A DNA stretch of 25,893 bases, taken from a virus. The translations under genes and the position numbers were made by a program. Of this stretch, positions 1 to 7,700 are shown piece by piece. The DNA is taken from positions 1 through 25,893 of the IMG/VR virus record IMGVR_UViG_3300021425_000170. The stretch is one strand, 5' to 3'. The notes below the pieces were generated by a model. That model saw nothing but the letters and a program-made list of their open reading frames with translations, ran no database searches and had not been told where the DNA came from. Each line of letters begins with the position of its first letter. Positions within the stretch are counted from its first letter, which is position 1.

Positions 1-1
1 A

Positions 2-115
2 ATCGAAAATCAAAAAGAGGAGTTCCTAATTAGACGTGCTGATGGCACTGCTGTTGTAGCAGTCCCAGCAGGTGAAGAATATAATTATCTTTGGGATCAT
101 AACGACGCATCATGA
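2..115 (+). CDS. C-terminal 37 residues of an unknown protein (partial)
   Basis: The window opens inside a reading frame that ends IENQKEEFLIRR...LWDHNDAS with a TGA at 113-115. The stop overlaps the ATG of the next gene at 112 as ATGA, the usual sign of translational coupling in compact phage operons, so this is very likely the tail of a real gene. The visible part is acidic and soluble-looking, with no membrane segment. The piece is too short for me to assign a family or function. Confidence 0.7.
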   Translation: MENQKEEFLIRRADGTAVVAVPAGEEYNYLWDHNDAS

Positions 116-1137
116 TTGAATCAATACTAAAAAATGAACTCTACATGGGTTACATCTTTGGTATCATGATTATTGGTGGATTTATCCGTGAATATCATGT
201 GCTAGAAGATGTTTATTCCCTTGCTAAAAAATATGTAAAAGATAATCGTTTGATTATTCTGATTACATCACTCCTTGGTGGTGTGCTACCTATCCCTGGA
301 CGTGTTGCTCTGTCAGCACCACTCCTAGATGCTATTGCACCACCAGACAAAAAGAAGCGTAGTGCCTATGGCATTATTGATTATCTTTCTACTCACCACT
401 ACTACTGGTGGTCTCCTCTTGAGAAAACTGTAGTCCTTCCGATGGCAGTTCTTGGAGTATCTTACTCAACATTCCTTGGAATGATTTGGATTCCTCTAGC
501 GATCACTCTTGGATATACTTTCTGGTATATCTTCAGCAAGATTGACCCAGACCGCGTTGATGTTCTCGCTAATGTTCGTGAATTCAATGCTCTTCGTGCC
601 TTCAAAGGTTGGGCACCTATGATCGCCACGGTGATCTTCCTGCTGAGCTCTGGTAAGGATGGAGCAATCTTCTTCTTCCCTTGGTTTGCTGCTATGGCAA
701 TCTACTATAGTATCCTCTGTAAAGATTGGAAGTGGGGTCGTTGGTTGGATGGTAAGTTCGCTATCGTGGCAACCATTGTTCTTGCTCTTGGTGGTGTAGT
801 TGAGTTACTCAATGCTCCTGTAAAGGAATATCTAAGTGCTGCTACTCCAGAAACACTTATTCCTGTTTCTATTGTTGCTGCTGTTGCTGCTTGGGTTATG
901 GGATCTTCTGGTAAGTATGCTGGTATGGCATCTTTGCTCACTAAGATCTTCGGTCCTCAGTATCTCGTATGGTTTCTCTGTACCGAGTATGCTGGTTACC
1001 TTCTGTCCCCCGCTCATAAGTGTTTGATGATCGGTCAGCAGTATTTCGGCACACCCATAAGGAAGTATTATAAGGTAATCGGTGGATTGTGTGCTATACT
1101 AGTAGGGTACGCAGGACTGGTAACCTTCCTTCTATGA
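112..1137 (+). CDS. Polytopic membrane protein resembling the DUF401 permease-like family
   Basis: This 341-residue protein is strongly hydrophobic, with about eight to ten membrane segments, for example around residues 10-28, 45-75, 105-140, 165-200, 215-235, 245-265 and 320-341. Two motifs recall the DUF401 group of the ion-transporter superfamily: a Gly/Pro-rich turn GGVLPIPGRVALSAP near residues 55-70, and a late YLLSPAHKCLMIGQQYF near residues 295-315. From what I recall, the pair marks the two half-repeats of such permeases. If the match holds it would be an inner-membrane transporter, but the substrate is unknown. It overlaps the upstream gene (ATGA at 112) and the downstream gene (ATGA at 1134), so all three are probably translated from one message. 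A transporter-like gene is unusual beside virion genes and may be of host origin. I am sure it is an integral membrane protein and moderately sure of the family. Confidence 0.8.
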   Translation: MIESILKNELYMGYIFGIMIIGGFIREYHVLEDVYSLAKKYVKDNRLIILITSLLGGVLPIPGRVALSAPLLDAIAPPDKKKRSAYGIIDYLSTHHYYWWSPLEKTVVLPMAVLGVSYSTFLGMIWIPLAITLGYTFWYIFSKIDPDRVDVLANVREFNALRAFKGWAPMIATVIFLLSSGKDGAIFFFPWFAAMAIYYSILCKDWKWGRWLDGKFAIVATIVLALGGVVELLNAPVKEYLSAATPETLIPVSIVAAVAAWVMGSSGKYAGMASLLTKIFGPQYLVWFLCTEYAGYLLSPAHKCLMIGQQYFGTPIRKYYKVIGGLCAILVGYAGLVTFLL

Positions 1138-1373
1138 CCAAACCCACTGTCATCCTTGAACGCTCCCCTTATCGTTATGTCCAGTGTGGTCTCCTAGAGA
1201 TCAATGGCAAACCTGACTACCGTATCCAAAAGTTCAACGAATGGACCAAGCGTTATACAGACATGTATTTGCTTGATAACCAGATGCAACTTGATGTATG
1301 CTTAGAAGATCCTGAATATACTAAGTGGTTAGATCCTGACCCTGAGGTTGGTGCTTACCGCAAGTTTGACTAG
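1134..1373 (+). CDS. Small hypothetical protein, 79 residues
   Basis: I chose the ATG at 1134, giving MTKPTVILERSP..., because it overlaps the TGA of the membrane protein gene as ATGA. A longer version starting at 1089 would lie inside that gene and is less likely. The protein is soluble, rich in Tyr, Asp and Glu (for example EDPEYTKWLDPDPEVGAYRKFD at the C-terminus), with two cysteines and no signal peptide or membrane segment. I do not recognise a family. It is the last gene before a 364-base non-coding stretch containing the hairpin array, tRNA and late promoter, so it probably closes the upstream operon. Confidence 0.75.
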   Translation: MTKPTVILERSPYRYVQCGLLEINGKPDYRIQKFNEWTKRYTDMYLLDNQMQLDVCLEDPEYTKWLDPDPEVGAYRKFD

Positions 1374-1398
1374 TCTCGGGATGACTCTAAAAGCGCCC

Positions 1399-1448
1399 TG
1401 GTCGGGATGGTCTTTTGACCCCTGGGTTTCTTACTTCCTAAAAGTAAG
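1399..1448 (+). repeat. Hairpin-array unit 1
   Basis: The unit begins TGGTCGGGAT (1399-1408). It contains a small hairpin A (GGTC, loop TTTT, GACC; 1409-1420), then a 9-base linker CCTGGGTTT, then hairpin B (CTTACTT at 1430-1436 pairing with AAGTAAG at 1442-1448, loop CCTAA). Unit 2 repeats the order, spacing and flanking bases while the stem sequences differ in a pairing-preserving way. There is no U-tract after the hairpins, so this is not a standard terminator. A further weak AGTC/GACT stem lies just upstream at 1372-1386. Confidence 0.7.
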
Positions 1449-1502
1449 TGGTGCGGATGGGAATACTCCCGCCTGGTTTCTTGCTTCCAGTTAAAGAGCA
1501 AG
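1449..1502 (+). repeat. Hairpin-array unit 2
   Basis: The unit begins TGGTGCGGAT (1449-1458), matching unit 1 apart from two bases. Hairpin A is GGGA, loop ATAC, TCCC (1459-1470). The 9-base linker is GCCTGGTTT. Hairpin B is CTTGCT (1480-1485) pairing with AGCAAG (1497-1502), extendable by one wobble pair. Compared with unit 1, both stems changed on both sides while pairing was kept, and the A-to-B distance is the same. Confidence 0.7.
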
Positions 1503-1567
1503 TGGTGGATCCAAATGACCCCTTCCGTGTGGTTGATTTCCTGTTTCTCAACTGAATAAAAAACAGG
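1503..1567 (+). repeat. Hairpin-array unit 3, diverged
   Basis: The unit starts TGGTGGAT, which corresponds to the start of units 1 and 2 with two bases missing. Hairpin A is not convincing here. Hairpin B is clear: CCTGTTT (1540-1546) pairs with AAACAGG (1561-1567) around a 14-base loop. It is again preceded by TTT and followed by TGGCG, as the other B hairpins are preceded by TTT and followed by TGGTG. Confidence 0.6.
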
Positions 1568-1584
1568 TGGCGTGCATGTGTCCT

Positions 1585-1600
1585 GGGGATTGACCTCCCC
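1585..1600 (+). other. GC-rich hairpin just upstream of the tRNA
   Basis: GGGGA (1585-1589) pairs perfectly with TCCCC (1596-1600) around the loop TTGACC. It resembles the A-type hairpins of the array and ends 7 bases before the tRNA. It could be a fourth, partial unit or a structure that guides processing of the tRNA 5' end. No U-run follows, so termination is unlikely. Confidence 0.55.
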
Positions 1601-1607
1601 ATTTCCT

Positions 1608-1679
1608 GCGGGTGTAGTTCAGCGGTAGAACGCTATCCTTCCAAGTTAGATGTCGTCGGTTCGAGTCCGATCACCCGCT
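1608..1679 (+). tRNA. tRNA-Gly (anticodon UCC)
   Basis: The 72-base cloverleaf is complete. The acceptor stem GCGGGTG pairs with CACCCGC (1672-1678), followed by discriminator T. The D stem is GTTC/GAAC, and the T arm GTCGG-TTCGAGT-CCGAT contains the TTCGA signature. The anticodon arm is CTATC-CTTCCAA-GTTAG, giving anticodon TCC and hence glycine codons GGA and probably other GGN. The anticodon stem has one U-U mismatch at the fourth pair. The 3' CCA is not encoded, and a T-rich run follows. GGA is very frequent in the structural genes downstream, so the tRNA plausibly supports their translation. Confidence 0.95.
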
Positions 1680-1691
1680 TATTTTTCATAA

Positions 1692-1699
1692 CATAAATA
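1692..1699 (+). promoter_or_regulatory. T4-type late promoter box (CATAAATA)
   Basis: CATAAATA differs by one base from the T4 late consensus TATAAATA. It lies 38 bases before the ATG of the first long structural gene and 12 bases after the tRNA. T4 late promoters are read by host RNA polymerase with the phage sigma-like factor gp55. I assume the same here by analogy. The start codon at 1738 has no obvious Shine-Dalgarno sequence before it. Confidence 0.65.
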
Positions 1700-1737
1700 G
1701 GAAAAGCAATAGTATCCACCGTAGTTGGTTAAGTTAG

Positions 1738-4686
1738 ATGGCTGAACGCTTTCCTCTCGTTGTTAATCCTATATCTAGGAAAATTGAAGAAATTAAAGAG
1801 ACAGACAGTTTAGAACTTACTGGAAATGGCATTAGTATTTCTGGTAGTACTGGAACTTCTACTCAATATCTAAAGAGTACTGGATCTGCGGAACTGGAAT
1901 GGGCAGATCCATTTGTAGAAATTTCTACTCGCTCTAGTTTTTCGTTAAACAATCTAACTGTTAACGGAACTTTGACAACAACGGGAGTGTTAGATGTTGG
2001 TACTAATGCAGTAGTTTCTGGAACTCTGGGTATTGGTACTAGTGCTACTGTTGGTACAGACCTTTCCATTGGAAATAATACAACGATAGGTGGTACACTA
2101 GGAGTAACATCAAATACTACTATAGGTGGTACATTAGATGTAACATCAAATGCAAGTGTTGGTGGAACATTAGAAACTGGTGGAAATCTTACAGTTGATG
2201 GTTCGTATCTTGTAAAGGATATTGGTGGAACAGTACAATTTAAAACTAATGCTAGTGTGTTAGCTTTGAATGATGATTTTGAAACAGGATCACCCACAGA
2301 AACAGTTTCGTTGTTAGTTAGGAGAGGTGATGAAAGATCTACTGGAATTAGATGGAGTGAATTCTTTAAAAGATGGCAGTTTAGTAACGACGGACTTACA
2401 TACTATAATATTCTACTTCCAACAGAGACTGTTTCTGCTGCTGCTGACGAGTTTGGTGCATCTGCAGACCCTGATAGATACAACATATCGTCTACTGAAA
2501 CTATTATCCAAAGTTCGGAAAGTTTCTTAGAAGTAACATTAGAAAATTCTTCCGACATTCAGTTCTTTACTCTTAATCACTCTGTAAAAATCTTTGGTGC
2601 AAGCACAACAATTCCAGCATTGCTTCCAGCAGCACCAGCAGTTGGATCTACTAGTTATACTGCATCAAATGAAGAAAGCACTTTCAATGATGAGACAATT
2701 CCCCACTCTTTCTATGCTTATGCAGTAGCTGCTTTTAAGTTGGATAATGGTGATATAAGTTCTTATACTTCATTCAATACTATCATTGAAAATTTGGCAA
2801 GTGATAGAATGAATGAAGCAAACTATAACAGTCTTGTTATTAATAGAGCTTCTCAAACTGGTATTCTTGTTTATAGAGGTGAGTTTAGCACACAAGCAGA
2901 TGCTCAAGCAGCAATTAATAATATTGAAACTTCTGGAAATAGTTCTTTTAAACTTATTAATGTATTAGCAACGAAAGAATTCCCTAGTGATGCTCTTACT
3001 GCACAGTTTATTGACTATGGATCTTATGATATTCCTCTTTGGAGTGCAAAAAATTCTGATGGAACATTTAAAGAAGAAGTACACTTCCCATTAAATCCAC
3101 CTATTACTCCCAAGAGAGGGTGGGCTGTTGCTGGCATTAGAGACTTGGATCAACTTGATGGTACTTTTGTTATTGATATTCCAGGATTGATAGGAGATTC
3201 CAATGGATATCAAATTTATCTTTATCACGATGATACAGAGAACATTCAATCTGCTATTAATCAGACTGCATTGGAAGGAAGAAACTATCTAATTATTCCT
3301 GGTGGTACGTATTTATTAGATCACATTAAATTGCCAAGTGGTTTTACTCTTGGTGGACTGAACGATGCTACAGTTTTCAAAAAGCAATATTGGTCTACTA
3401 CAAACATCAATTCTTCTACTTATGATGGTTTGAAAAACTCTATGTTCTTTAGTGATACATTTGATGCTACTGTTCCATCTAGTCAATGGACTTTATCTGA
3501 CTTTACGATGAGAGATTTAGTTATTGATGGTAATGGTGTAAATCAAATCTTATATGATGTTAGTAGCTTAGGAGATGAAACAAATAATTGCATGGTTGGT
3601 TTACCAAATAGTAGTTTCCTTAGATTAATCAATATTAAAATTAGAAACGTTTCTGGTCCAGCATTGTTTGCTGAAGGTTCTACCAACTTACAGATTTCTG
3701 GTTCTACTTTCCTCGATGGTATGCAAACAGAAAGATATGGTACTCCTTGTGTACTGATGTCTGACTGTGAGAATACAACAATTGGATCTTCATTCTTTAG
3801 AAACTTCCCAGGAGCACTTGATTTTACAACTAATCAGGTTCTTGCTATGTCTGGTAACGTTATTAGAAGTTGTGGTGCTGGTATTCAGATTTATGGATCT
3901 GTTAATACTGACGTTCTTGATAACATTATCCTAGGTCCAAATGATGAATACATTCCAGTTCCCGACTTGTATGATACTGATTATGATGGTGTTAATATTT
4001 CAGTCTATCCTGGTATTGAATCTCAGACTCCAGTGTATCAGTATCAATCTGAAGGACAAAATGTAGATCTCAGTGAAACTGTTATTACTTTTAATGTATA
4101 TCAAGCAACGGTTACTAATGGAATTGAAAGTGTTGACTTAGCTAACCCACTTTCTGATGTACAATTTTTATACTTCAATCCAATTGACGAGAATTTAGAT
4201 CCTCAGGATGATATTAGTGTAGGTCAAATTAGATTTAAACTAAGTTCTGATGCTAGTTCTAATATTCCTGCAGCATCTACTGGAAGTTATCTGGTTTATT
4301 CTATAACTGGTATTGATTATAAGAATATTGGAAATGATATTGAAACAGTTCTTGATACTGGAGAACTTTCTGGAACTACTCCAGAGTCTTATATTGTTAC
4401 TGTTACAAATGAAAATGCTTTCAATGCATTAATTATTGGTGATTATGTTAGATTAGTATCGCATGATTATAGTCCAGATTCTGGTGTTAATGTCTGGAAA
4501 ATTCTAGACAAAATCGTTGATACTGAAAACAAAATTGAATTAGAACCATATCAGGAAGATGCTGATGGCAATCTTTCTCTAGTAGAAGTTACTGATATTG
4601 GATCTGCTATTGCTCCAGGGGGAGGATATTTACAACTGAGAGAAACATTTATTATTGCTAAGGGAGTTATCTCCAGAGTCCAGTAA
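1738..4686 (+). CDS. Fibre-like virion protein with repeat shaft and beta-helix, 982 residues
   Basis: The N-terminus (MAERFPLVVNPISRKIEEI) is of the kind I associate with cyanomyovirus fibre proteins and probably attaches to the particle. Residues about 72-157 are short beta repeats built on GTLxV and GTLxVTSN, such as TIGGTLGVTSN and TIGGTLDVTSN, typical of trimeric fibre shafts. Residues about 518-741 look like a right-handed parallel beta-helix of the pectate-lyase type, with IIPGGTYLLDHIKLPSGFTL at its start and turns such as NTTIGSSFFRN and LAMSGNVIRSCGAGIQIYGS. Such domains in phages often bind or cut surface polysaccharide, but I see no assignable catalytic residues. It is the first gene after the late promoter at 1692. 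The alternative is a baseplate-wedge accessory protein. I am confident that it is a virion surface protein and less sure of the exact part. Confidence 0.82.
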   Translation: MAERFPLVVNPISRKIEEIKETDSLELTGNGISISGSTGTSTQYLKSTGSAELEWADPFVEISTRSSFSLNNLTVNGTLTTTGVLDVGTNAVVSGTLGIGTSATVGTDLSIGNNTTIGGTLGVTSNTTIGGTLDVTSNASVGGTLETGGNLTVDGSYLVKDIGGTVQFKTNASVLALNDDFETGSPTETVSLLVRRGDERSTGIRWSEFFKRWQFSNDGLTYYNILLPTETVSAAADEFGASADPDRYNISSTETIIQSSESFLEVTLENSSDIQFFTLNHSVKIFGASTTIPALLPAAPAVGSTSYTASNEESTFNDETIPHSFYAYAVAAFKLDNGDISSYTSFNTIIENLASDRMNEANYNSLVINRASQTGILVYRGEFSTQADAQAAINNIETSGNSSFKLINVLATKEFPSDALTAQFIDYGSYDIPLWSAKNSDGTFKEEVHFPLNPPITPKRGWAVAGIRDLDQLDGTFVIDIPGLIGDSNGYQIYLYHDDTENIQSAINQTALEGRNYLIIPGGTYLLDHIKLPSGFTLGGLNDATVFKKQYWSTTNINSSTYDGLKNSMFFSDTFDATVPSSQWTLSDFTMRDLVIDGNGVNQILYDVSSLGDETNNCMVGLPNSSFLRLINIKIRNVSGPALFAEGSTNLQISGSTFLDGMQTERYGTPCVLMSDCENTTIGSSFFRNFPGALDFTTNQVLAMSGNVIRSCGAGIQIYGSVNTDVLDNIILGPNDEYIPVPDLYDTDYDGVNISVYPGIESQTPVYQYQSEGQNVDLSETVITFNVYQATVTNGIESVDLANPLSDVQFLYFNPIDENLDPQDDISVGQIRFKLSSDASSNIPAASTGSYLVYSITGIDYKNIGNDIETVLDTGELSGTTPESYIVTVTNENAFNALIIGDYVRLVSHDYSPDSGVNVWKILDKIVDTENKIELEPYQEDADGNLSLVEVTDIGSAIAPGGGYLQLRETFIIAKGVISRVQ

Positions 4687-4692
4687 TCAAAT

Positions 4693-4700
4693 TATAAATA
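4693..4700 (+). promoter_or_regulatory. T4-type late promoter box (TATAAATA)
   Basis: An exact match to the T4 late consensus lies 43 bases before the ATG at 4744, in the only gap among the large structural genes. It probably starts a transcript covering the next four plus-strand genes, which have almost no intergenic space. Confidence 0.75.
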
Positions 4701-4732
4701 CACCAAGATACCAAGCATTTGCTATAAAAGTT

Positions 4733-4738
4733 AGGGAG
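4733..4738 (+). promoter_or_regulatory. Ribosome binding site AGGGAG
   Basis: AGGGAG sits five bases before the ATG at 4744 and fixes that start. Confidence 0.7.
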
Positions 4739-4743
4739 CAAAA

Positions 4744-7700
4744 ATGGCTGCTGTAAATAATAATTCATCAACTGTTATTATCGGAAGGACTGCCCCAGTC
4801 CCTGCTGGACAACAGACTTCTGCGAAGTCAATTCCAGTAGTTATTGCGAGTGATCAATCTGCTATTCCTGTTGAAGAACAGAATAAGCAACAATCCGAAG
4901 TTGCTCTTTCTCTACTTGGTATTCCAAGATCGGAAGTTGCTCTTGGTATTTTTGCTGATGTTAACACATATGATGTCAACCCAACAGAATGGACTGCTTA
5001 TCCAGAGCAGTTTACATCTCTTGCTCAATACCAACCAGGCGGAAATATTCTTCTTGAAAAGTATTCTGGATATGGTGGAGATCAAGACTGGGGTCTAACT
5101 CACATCGCTGAAGAAGCAGGTGCTATGATTGAAGCACCATCCGATGAATACTCTATTCTTACATCAAAGAGATTCTTCCGTTATCAGCCTGGTCGTGTTT
5201 CTGCTGCTACCTTTGGTGTAAAACTAAACAGAGGACCATATACTATTACCGCCAATGATCCAGCATTCAAAGCTGTTAGAAACCCAACAATTAAAAAGTA
5301 TGGAATCTTTGATAAGTTTGATGGATATTATTTTGAATCTAAAAATGATGGATATGGAGACAACTTCTCTGTAGTAAGAAGAACGCAGTCTATCATTAGA
5401 GATAATCCACTTCCTTTCAGCACTACTGCTGGTTATCAAACTGAAGACTATGCGTGGGTTGGTGTAGCACAGGTAGAATCAAATGCTCCAACATATTCAA
5501 ATGCATATGATATTCTCAAAGCAAATAAGAGATTCCTTCAAGAAGTAGCAGCAAACTTTATTGGAACAGAAGGTCAGGGTGCTGAGACATTAGATGGTCC
5601 TGATGTAATTGATGGTGGTACTGGTCCATCTTATTACACTCCAACTGCTGCTACGTATACTCCAGCGACTGGAGAATTGAGTCTTACTATTGGTGCTCAC
5701 AGTCATGAAGTTGGAGACACTGTTCTATTAGAACCAAATTCTTTAAGTTTCACTTGTACTAGTGATGGAAACCAAGTTGCAAAGTCATATCCTAGAGCAA
5801 GTGGAGATGATGGAACTCAGTATGGAGCTGGAGATAATAGAGGAGAACCAGATCCAGCATACAATAAAGATTTAAAAATCCTTGCTGTTACTGGTACTAC
5901 TATTACAATCAATGTTGGTATCTCTTCTGATACTGCTGCTCATAATTTCACTGGAGCATCTGCAGATGCTGTTGCTATCTATTCTACACAAAATGCTGAG
6001 TGGGATAAGTGCCGTAGAGATGCTGGTCTAGTTATTGAAGGTCTTCTGCATGACCTTAAGTATGGTGGAAATGCTAGCACTGTTTATAATACATATAGAT
6101 TCTTTAACAAAACAGATTTAGATAACATTCGTCTTTATGTTGATGATTCTTCTCAGGAAGTTCTGAGATATACAGCAATTCGTAAAGCAATTAGTGATAT
6201 TCTAGGTCGTTCTACAGTACAATATTTTACTCCAGGTGCAGGTACAAGTTACGATCCTGCTACTGGAGATTTAGAACTTTCTATTGGATCTCACAGTCTT
6301 GTTCCTGGACTTAGAGTACAACTTGCTGCAAACTCATTGATCTTTACATGTGATACTGATCCATCAAAACCAAAGTCTTACCCTAGAGCAACAGGTGAAG
6401 ACGGATCTCTAGTGACTCCTGGAGCAAATAACAACATCGGTAATCCAGACCCAGCATATAATAGAGCAATTGAAATTACTGCAGTAACTGGTACTACTAT
6501 CACCGTTAATGTTGGTATCTCGTCTGATACTGCGGCACACCAATTTGTAAGTGCTGATACAAATGCAGTTAAAGCATATCGTCCAACATATTATACACCA
6601 ACAAATACTGGAAGCACTACAGCATATGATCCAGCAACTGGTCTTCTAACTCTTACCATTGGTAATCATAGTATTGAGGCAGGATCTTCTATTTTACTAC
6701 AACCAAATTCACTTAGTTTCACTTGTACTAGTGATGGAAACCAAGTTGCAAAGTCATATCCTAGAGCAAGTGGAGATGATGGAACTCAGTATGGAGCGGG
6801 TGATAATACTGGAAGACCTGATCCAGCATACAAGAGAGGAATTAGAGTTGAATCTGTAACAGCAACATCTATCACTATTAATGTTGGCATCTCATCTGAT
6901 ACTGCTGCACATACATTCACCGCAGCTGCTTCTAATGCTGTTATAGCATATGCTCCTACAGCACCATACTATAGCGATCTCAAAGGATATGATGCGTATG
7001 CTGGTGCAACTAATACTTTACCTATTTCAGAACAGGGTGCATATGATGCTGCAGCATCTCTCTTAAGTATTCTTACTACTGCTCTCACTGGTGCTGGTAA
7101 CTACTCATCTATTCCATCTCCAACAGGATCTGCTGCTGGTGAGATGTGTGTTTATAGAGATGGGTTGGTCATGACTCATGGTGCAGCACATGATCCGTCA
7201 TTACTGTTAGAAAAAGTTGATTATGCTGTAACAGATCTAATCAATGATGGTATTAATAACTGGTTGAGAATAAAAATTCCATCAGGAGCATCCGTTTTAC
7301 AAGTAGGTCAGAATTTTTACTTTAATAAGAACGGAAATACTGCTGATAATATTGTCTCTACTGATGCTGATAATTTATCTGATGGAAGTATTTGGCATGT
7401 TCATAGTATTAGAGACATGATATCTAATTCTTCTGGAGTTTTCCAAGATATTAGATTGTCTAAGTATCCAAACAATGAAGAAATTTATACTACAGTCGGT
7501 GAAGGTTCTACAGCAAGTCCTTCCAACCCATGGGGTAATAATGAAGATAAAGCATATCCAGATGTAGAAGAGTTTGTTATTGATACTGCTGCTAATATTA
7601 CTACTGCTGGATATTCTCTGCAGACTCCAACTCCATTCTTGCTTCCAGATGATGCTAGAGCATATAAAGGACAGAATTATTCTGATGATTCGTTGAATGA

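Noticed and set aside
1089-1373. Longer 94-residue version of the small hypothetical protein
   Set aside because: The extra N-terminal residues lie within the membrane protein gene. The ATGA-coupled start at 1134 is the normal arrangement here.
1399-1600. Hairpin array as a series of intrinsic transcription terminators
   Set aside because: None of the stems is followed by a run of T on the plus strand, and the loops and flanks are conserved in ways that termination does not need.
1399-1600. Hairpin array as a CRISPR array
   Set aside because: The units are imperfect, structured throughout and directly adjacent. There are no unique spacers between constant repeats and no cas genes.
1863-2297. 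Long reverse-strand open frame (144 codons) opposite the fibre shaft repeats
   Set aside because: It is the antisense shadow of the GTLxV repeats. Its Pro/Val-rich periodic sequence simply mirrors the coding-strand repeats, and it has no ribosome site.
5746-6797. 83-base repeats as ends of a mobile element
   Set aside because: They are direct repeats inside one continuous reading frame, in matching positions of homologous protein modules. There is no transposase and no target duplication.
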